This document shows, one piece after another, positions 33,601 to 42,600 of a stretch of 64,000 bases of DNA (its first letter is position 1; every line of letters starts with the position of its first letter). Source of the DNA: Mnemiopsis leidyi (taxonomy: Eukaryota; Ctenophora; Tentaculata; Lobata; Bolinopsidae). The translations under genes and the position numbers were made by a program. Below the pieces are notes generated by a model. The model did not search any database and was not told the origin of the DNA. It worked only from the letters and a program-made list of their open reading frames with translations. The stretch spans positions 2,500-66,499 of the forward strand of contig JH153147.1 of the NCBI GenBank assembly GCA_000226015.1, in the 5' to 3' direction.

Positions 33601-36600
33601 ACATTTAAGATGTACTTTTAAGTATGAATATGTTCCATGGTTATTAGGAAGGAGTCGGAAATATTTTTATTTTGTGACAGCGATTGAGCAATGAAAAGCC
33701 AGACTCAACCAATCAATTTTAAGAGATGGCATTTCTGACGTTTACTTATTAGCATTTAGCCATCAAAATATCCGTCTAAATTTGGAAAAGAGTACTCATG
33801 GAAAACGGTCAAAAATTTGTACTTGTGACTGCGATTAACCAATGAAAAGTTTAATGTAAATATCCTAAAAACGACAAATCATTGTCGAGAAAAGCTGTCC
33901 CGTAATATAAATTTGTAATACTTCTTTAAAAAACCGCTCTTTATAACTTGACAAGGTCTGTTAGGGTCAATTTCTTTACATTTTTAGCGGTTCCACAATG
34001 CAAATAATCTTCAGGTACAGTAAAGAAGAGAGGGGAGATTTGCTGATTTTCGCTAGTGGCTTCGCAGAGATAATGACAATTGCAGAAGCTGTGACAGAGT
34101 ATGATCTTGAACAAGGCAAGTAAGTCTACAAGGCAAGTAAGTGTACAAGCACCTATCACGTTGTCATGACACGTTGTCATTATACGTTGTCATGACACGT
34201 TGTCATGACACGTTGTCATTACACACGTTGTCATGGCACGTTGTCATTACTCGTTGTCATAACACGTTGTCATTACACGATGTCATTACACGTTGTCATT
34301 ACACGATGTCATTACACGTTGTCATTACACATTGTCATAAGACATTGTCATTACTCGTTGTCATTACTCGTTGTCATTACACGTTGTCATTACACGTTGT
34401 CATGACACGTTGTCATTACACGTTGTTATTACACATTGTCATTACACGTTGTCATTACACGTTGTCATGACACGTTGTCATTACACGTTGTCATGACACG
34501 TTGTCATGACATGTTTCTCGCACTTTCACACGAAATAAGACGGAACCTTCCTCAGTTGGGTGGTGTTGCCGCTACACAGCACTCTCTCCGTCTCGGAGCA
34601 ACAGAAAGTGTTTGACTACCCCCCTCCTGGTTAGTGGCAGTACTGCGGCCAAGTTTTTTACTAAATCACAACAAGGGTTTTTTTTACTAAATCGCTAAGT
34701 TTTTTAGTTGTTTTTTGGTTTATTAAGTACTGTTTCAACCAGGGTTATAAGTACTGAAGTTAAAAAGTTTAATCAAGGTTATAAGTACAGAAGTTAAAAA
34801 TGATTGTCGATGGCCCAAAGAGTAAAGCAAAATGGCGGTTTGTAAAGGACAAAATACATCTTTGTCCTCGACAGAAATATTCGATCTCCACGGCTAATAA
34901 CCATGGACCAAGACCTTGACTACGAAAACAAGGAAGAGCGAGAGAGCGTCCTAAACCATGAACCTAAGTTGTGTCAACTATGAGGTGTCCGCCAACAACA
35001 CCATCGCTAAACACCTACGACGTGTATTGTTTTCCTGGAGCTGAATGTAGCTTGCTTTATCTACAACGTTGTCTACGTGTGTGTTAACGGCTCCTAATAC
35101 TGCTCCCTAATGTTATTGTCTATCTAGGTGTTAGAAAGTGTATAATCTCGACTAACATTGTCTAACTAGGTGTTAGAAAGTGTATAATCTTGACTAACAT
35201 CGTCTATCTAGGTGTTAGAAAGTGTATAATCTCGACTAACATCGTCTATCTAGGTGTTAGAAAGTGTATAATCTCGACTAACATCGTCTAACTAGGTGTT
35301 AGAAAGTGTATAATCTCGACTAACATCGCCGAGACATCTCTAACTATTGACGGAGTGAGATTTATCATAGACTCGGGTGAGTGTGTATTGTGTCTTGCTT
35401 ACTTAGGTGTGGGAGAAGTCAAGGAAAACTGTAAATATCGAAAAAAAACATTCTCAGAAATAGCTATAAGTTTAAAGTCTTGGTAACTCCAAACGCTTTA
35501 AGTCACTCAAGTATTGAACACACATAATTGTACCGAGAAGGTTTAGTTTCGAACTGACAAAACTTGCAGGGAAGTTTAAGGAGATGGCGTTCGACCCAAC
35601 AAAGAAGTTACAGCGGTTACAAGAGTTCTGGGTGAGCAAGGCCAGTGCTGAACAGAGAAAAGGAAGGGCTGGACGAACCGGACCTGGTGTATGTTTCAGG
35701 TTAGCTGAGTAAGATTTGTAATAGCTTTGTTTAAAGTTGAGTTTGTACATATTAGCCAATAATACAGATAGAAGTTATCTGCTTCAATTAATTTTCATTC
35801 ATCTTTGAATAAACTGGCCATCTTGACTTTAACGGTTAATCAACAGTGCCGCCAATATTTCGTGATCGTGCTTTGAAGAAGTGCAAGATCAAGACGTGTT
35901 GATTTCAGGTTGTATTCAGAGGAAGATTTCAATGCTTTTGCTGACTATCCTACTCCGGAAGTTTTGCGAGTTCCTCTCGATTCTCTCATTCTGCAGGTAC
36001 CGCTCTAGCTTGATATAACGTGAGGTTTCATAGCGTTCCTAGGAAAAGTTGTTAAACCAAGTCTCAAAAAGTATAGCCGTAACCATTTATTTTTCCCGAT
36101 TCCCCACTCTTGTTTTAGCTGGTCAGTAAAGTTTTTCCCAATTCCCCTCTTTTTTAGCTGATCAGTAAAGTGTTCCCAATTCCCCGCTTTTGTTTCAGCT
36201 GGTCAGTAAAGTTTTCCCAATTCCCCGCTTTTGTTTCTGCTAGCCAGTAAAGTGTTCCCAATTCCCCACTTTTGTTTCAGCTGGTCAGTAAAGTTTTCCC
36301 AATTCCCCGCTTTTGTTTCAGCTGGTCAGTAAAAGTGTTCCCAATTCCCCACTTTTTGGTTCAGCTGGTCAGTAAAGTGTTCTCAATTCCCCAATTTTGT
36401 TTCTGCTAGCCAGTAAATTGTTCCCTATTCCCCACTTTTGTTTCAGCTGGTCAGTAAAGTGTTCCCTATTCCCCACTTTTGTTTCAGCTGGCCAGTAAAG
36501 TTTTCCCAATTCCCCACTTTTGTTTCAGCTGGCCAGTATGGGCCTGAATATCAGGACGTTCCCGTTTGTTCAAGAGCCTCCGGCAGCTAATCTCAATGAG

Positions 36601-39600
36601 AGTCTGTCCTTCTTGCAGCAGCAGGGAGCCCTGCGATCTGGTGAGCCGTTTGTAGGGTTCAGATGTCATTGTAAGAATTCTAACTTTATCCAGATGGTTT
36701 GAAGGATTAAGTTACTTGTAAGTTCTGACATTTAATGATGAGATTAAAGGTTAAAATTCGTCTTTATTTCCGTTGGATATAACGCTACACTTAGACCTCG
36801 TACACACGAAGAGCGCAACTTGCGATGTCAGCCTGCCAACATTACAAAACTGGTGTCAGATGATATTCTGACCGTGATATGATCTCTCCAAAACAGAGAA
36901 CGAGTTGAGTGGAATAGGAGAAGTCCTGGCAAGACTTCCAGTGGAGGTAGCTCTAGGAAAACTTCTCCTGACTGCTGCAGTTTTGGGTGTTTTAGAGCCT
37001 GCTCTTACTGTTGCTGCTGGTCTTAACATTCAGGTAAACTGAATATATGTTTATATCATACTGCTAAGCAAATTTCAGTGGTTGTCCTAATTGTAGAAAT
37101 TTTGCTTAAATGTTGTTCTTTTCATCGTTCTTTCCATTAAAATGTTGTTCTCCCGCATAGCAACTGAAACAAGAATTGCGCCCGCTTAGTTAGGTCTCAG
37201 GCGGACGCTAGATTTCCATCTCTAAAATTCTATTAATATTATCGTGATATCGCAAACTTAAGAATGAAATAATTGGCCATTGTTGCGCATAAACTTAAAA
37301 CCATAGATAAGTCAGATAAGCATAAGAATTGAATATGAAATAGACATAATACTTCGGAGTAATACTCTGATAGTGATACGTACGCCGCGCAACGGTGATA
37401 AACATACCAATATATATTCAGCGTAGAATAACTTTGCGGAGACAATTTGTCACGTCGACATGGTAATGGTGGCGCGCACTGCACTATGTGTTAAATTGCG
37501 GTGGGACACCGGACACCGGACACTGGACACGTCCATCTACCTACCTACCCACCTACCACCTCCAAAATCCGACCACTTTAAACCATCTACTTTACTTTTT
37601 TGCCTTCGGCAAAAAAGTATTAGAGATGGAAAAAATAATATACAACTTCTAAAGACAACTTCAAGGAACTACGAGTTTAAGTTATCCGGCTTAGTTATGA
37701 AAAAAGGATAAAGTCACATAAACAGCCTGGCTATTAAAAACGCCGTCAAGCCTGCAGGTCGATATAAACCCGCTTATTAAAAGAAGCATGCTTTGCTATT
37801 GCTAGTTTATCGTATTGAATTTTGTAATTAGCTTAACATAATGTCGGCGCGCCCGCGGTAGACTCAATAAATGTAGCGGCCCAATTTTGCCATTGCACTA
37901 CATGATCGGAATCAACACGAACTAGCGTAGAAGCATACACGCTACTACGCCATCCACATGATCGTTTACACTCTAATATCTGATATGTGTGATCAGGGGT
38001 ATTCACAGTCTACAGTAGGGTCTACCGTATCCAACTTAAATATTCAAAGGAGTTGATACAGATAAGGAGTTAAATGATTGCAAATAATAATTTCTTAACG
38101 CAAAATTAACATTTTTTGTCTTATCCTCAGAGCAAAATTTTTAATTGAAGCATTTCGACAAGAGAAATACAAATAATTTTAATTTTATTTATTTTAATTT
38201 TATTAACAGCTTCATCAGAATCGAACAGCTTCATCAGAAGCGAACACTGAAAATTGAACCAGGTTAGCGAAAATATATTACAAATATTAGGAAATTTCCG
38301 AGAAGAACTATTCAAATTAAATCAGTTATATAAAGAATGGACCAANNNNNNNNNNTCGTTTCGCTAGAACGGTAGACGGATATAATTTCGTCAACTGAAT
38401 AGCAATTAACGCCAATTATATTTCTATAAAATTTCAGAAAAAGTCGGAAGGCGCAAATACCAGGAAGTGGTGCAGAAGGAGAGGTTTGAAAGAACAACAG
38501 CTTTTCGAAATGAGCAAACTTAGGAGGCAGTTCAGACAAATTCTCAGGGACCACCTCAATTTAGGTGATTTTGATATTTAACGTACGTAATGATCGGTAG
38601 AATATTTGAATGGTATCTGATTATTTAGCACAAGAAGGTTCAATATCCAACAGTTTATATCCAACAGTTCGCGACACACAGGTCTAGTTGAAAGAACTAT
38701 GCGTAATCATGTTTTGTATTTTTATCAGCCGGGCCTCAAGAAACACTGGATTCAGAAAAAGTCCTAGAAATTCGCCAGGCTAAGTGGAGGAAAAGGCTAG
38801 AAGAACCTGCACGGAAAATGCTGAAAGTCTCTCACGGCAAAAACCGTGCATCTAACGGCTCTGAGGTATAAAAATCTTGTTTTATTTTCAAATTTGATCT
38901 TTTGACTTTGTTCGCTTCCATGCATTTTTTCTTAATTCCAATTATCTGACTGAAAGAAAAGGAAGAAACACCAACTCCTGACTGTTGTTCAGGACGAGAT
39001 ATCTGATACAGAAGAAGATGATATCTCCTCAATGGAGTACTTCTTAACAAACCCTCAACCTAACCTGGACCTTTCAAGACACGTGCGAGACACATTAAAC
39101 TTTGTGTCGGTGTTCGGGCTATATCCCAACATTGCTATATCAGATCAGGTTAGCTATATCCCAACATTGCTATATCAGATCAGGTTAGACACTGTGTAGT
39201 GTGTACTTTATATTGCCACTAGTGTTCGGACTAAAGATTAATAAGAACAAAAGTTGTAGAAATGATGTTATAAAAATTGTGTTTATGAATAATTGCTTGA
39301 TTTAAAAACAACGAATAACCATGATAAGAAATACTGAATACTATCATAAAAATTGACAAATGTTAAATTATCTACGATAGACTTTGCCAACTTGTCATTT
39401 TCCTGGCTTTAAAGTTTCCGTGTCCTTTGCGTTACCCGACTTGAACCCTAAAGTTTGATTGAGAGTGTCCAGGCCCTTGTCAATGAAACTACGATTAGCC
39501 TGCCGACTCTTAAATCTCTCCAGCTGCTGAACCAGCAGTGCCAGGTTCTTCCTCCTCTTCCTCGCCCTCACCACAAAGATGCACACTATGATGATAATGA

Positions 39601-42600
39601 TGATAAGAACGAAGACAGTCCCCCCTGCTCCAGCAAGTACGGGGATCAGATTGAAGGGTTTGGGAGTAGGGGTGACGACGGGAGGGTCCGTGACGACGAC
39701 GACGGCGGGAACCGGCCACTCATCACTTCCCACCATGTCCTGGTTACAGTTGTCCCCAAAGGAGCAGCAGTACAGACATTGTGTCTCGTTAAAGTCGGAG
39801 GATTGCGTCTCTCTGCAGCCAGATGCTTCGTCCATCGTGCTGTTCACTAATATCGTACACCTGGGTGTAATGTTGGTGGCTAATTAGAGATTTTTGTAGG
39901 GTGTGACAACAGCTTTCAGTTTAAAGGTTAAAAGAGAGAAGGCTACAATGTTAAACGATAATTAAGAAAACTTTGGCGCACCTTTCTCTGAGCATGCAGC
40001 CCCTAAACCGGACGTTCTGTTCCTTGTTGTAACCGAGATAACAAACACTCTTGTTTTCACACTCCACTTCTTCACAGACTCCTCCGTTATCGCAGTCTGC
40101 CATGTTCGGGTTCGGGAGAGACCTGGGGAGTAAGAATCCTGGTTTGTGGAGAGGATGGTATGTGGAGAGGATGGTTTGTGGAGAGGATGGTATGTGGAGA
40201 GGATGGTTCGATGGAATAATTATGAACTGCTTCGTTGTGAACTTCATGTGTCCTCAAAAACAATTTCAAATGAATCACGCTTAGTGAAGATGGTGAAGAT
40301 GGTGAAGATGGTACACAATTACCGTAGAGAAATCCAACCTGAGACATGTTGTTGAGTAAAGCCGAGCAGCTCCGAAACCATCACATTTCACCAGGACAAA
40401 GAGAGCAAAACAAACCGGCAAAAAGACGTCTAATATTCGACCTTTTTTCATTACGACTAATAGAACGCTTATCTATGAATCAATGAAGAGCACAAAAGAT
40501 GAAACTCCCATGGAAAGCTTGTTTGCACGCTAGCTTGCACAAATTGATTGCATCATTTGAAATTCTAAGGTTTGATGATACTTGCTTAGTGAGCTTGCAC
40601 CATAGATAAATGAAATGTTGATGTATATAAGAAAAGCTGAAGGACATGTTCGAAAAACTTTCATTCCTGATCAAGGACTCCTTAAAACTGTATTCTTTCA
40701 GCTACTTATTTTCATGAGTCCAATGAATGCTTAAATTATTGAAGGACCTAGTATACATTTATATAAAGAGCTCTTTCAAATGTTTAACTTTTCTTTTCAC
40801 TAATTTCAGCATACGTTTATCATTAATAAACGCCTATAACACAACTAATTCTCCCTTCAGCACAATGCGGAGAAGAAACCGTCCGATTTTGTCTTTCACA
40901 CTCAGAGGAAGAACTTTGTGGTTCTTCATCCGAACTGCATCTTCAACACGAACTTTGAAGAGCTGTATCCTAGCAACAACCGAGCTGAGCAACTCTTGGC
41001 GTACAGCACTCTTCTGGAGACCAACAAACCTTATCTGACCAACGTTACTCGGATACCAGGATTTACTACTGCGTTACTAAGTGAGTTACTAAGATACAAG
41101 GATTAACAACTGCGTTACTAAGTTAGTTACTTAACTAATAGGACTTGCTGCTTCAACACTTAGCTCTTAGTAACTTGAATGCTGATTACTAAAGAATCTT
41201 TACTTCCCAGTCTGTAAGGAAGTGTCTACGAACGGTGACTGTACAGATATTGTGTGTGACATGTGGCTCAGATTTACTCTCAAACTTTCTGCTGAGGATC
41301 TTGTTCACAAAGCTGTTAAAATCCGTCAGAAATGGAGCGCCATGGTCGCTGATGTTCTAAGTGGCAAAATTGTGAGTTTGCTGCTTGCTGATCCACATTT
41401 TAAATCGCTATATTGTATTGGATTAATGAATGAAATCAAATGTGTTCACCTTCTTAGGACGATCAACTTTGTATCGGGTCTATGACAACGTTTAGGATTC
41501 CAAATCCCAAAAAAATCTTACTAATATTCACTTTCGTAGGACGATCCTAGAGAGTTCTCAAAAAGACAAAGTCGTTTCCAGAAGACTCTATCCTCGTTTC
41601 TCCGAAGTGACGTCACGTACACACTACGTGTTGTCAAAAGTACGGAACTCTCTGGTCTAGTCAGATATGAACATGCTGTGAAGTTAGACGAGAACATAAC
41701 GCTCAACTCTGTCCAGGTAAAGTCCATCACATTCCACACATTCCACGTGCAACTCTGTCCAGGTAAACACCCACACATTCCACACCTTGCACGTGCAGCT
41801 CTGTCCAGGTAAACTCCCACACATTCCACACCTTGCACGTGCAGCTCTGTCCAGGTATACTCCCACACATTCCACACCTTGCACGTGCAACTCTGTCCAG
41901 GTAAAGTCCATCACATTCCACACCTTGCACGTGCAACTCTGTCCAGGTATAGTCCATTACATTCCACACATTCCACGTGCAACTTACACATTATCAATAC
42001 CACTAACACTCCAACTGCACGTGTTATAGCATGTCTAAAGTATTCGTGACGGTTGGTACCACCACATTTGACAAGCTGATCTCCACCACGACATCCCCCT
42101 CCTTCCAAGAAGAACTCCTAGCTCGGGGGTACACTCACCTCACAGCCCAAGTTGGACGGTACACCGACCTCATTTCGCCCGTTACCGGCATGACAATCAG
42201 ACACTTCGACTACTCCTCCTCCATACAGAGCGAGATAGAGTCTGCTGATTTGGTGATAGCGCACGCGGGGGCGGGCACCGCGCTGGAGGTGCTGAGGAAG
42301 GGAAAACCTCTGATTTGTGTGATAAACGATGAGCTGATGAACAATCATCAGACTGAGCTGGCGGAGGAGTTGTCAAGGGGAGGTCACGTTCTCTCTGCCA
42401 CGCCCAGTACTTTGTGTCATGTTTTCAGGGGAGCTGAGTTTACCGAATTAAAACCCTTCCCTGCGGCTGAGCCCGCTGTTTTTAGAGACTTCTTATCGGC
42501 AGTATCTTGCTGGTGATGTTCTGGTGGTTTTTTTTGTGTGTTTTGGATTTCAGTATTCTATTTCAGTAAATTTAGTTGATACTTTTAATGTTATTTAATC

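Noticed and set aside
34141-34470. 66-109-codon frames of repeated [11 protein letters not shown]
   Set aside because: Products of the 13-bp minisatellite in DHX34 intron 6.
34890-34985. 28-codon frame [15 protein letters not shown] in DHX34 intron 7
   Set aside because: Composition looks coding-like and it may be a gene fragment, but there is no matching exon or domain nearby.
35117-36545. Possible CRISPR-like arrays
   Set aside because: Repeats are contiguous without unique spacers and lie across exon boundaries of an animal gene; they are minisatellites.
39455-39887. 131- and 102-codon + strand frames
   Set aside because: Complement of the Ly6-like gene's exon, rich in Asp/Met runs typical of an antisense shadow.
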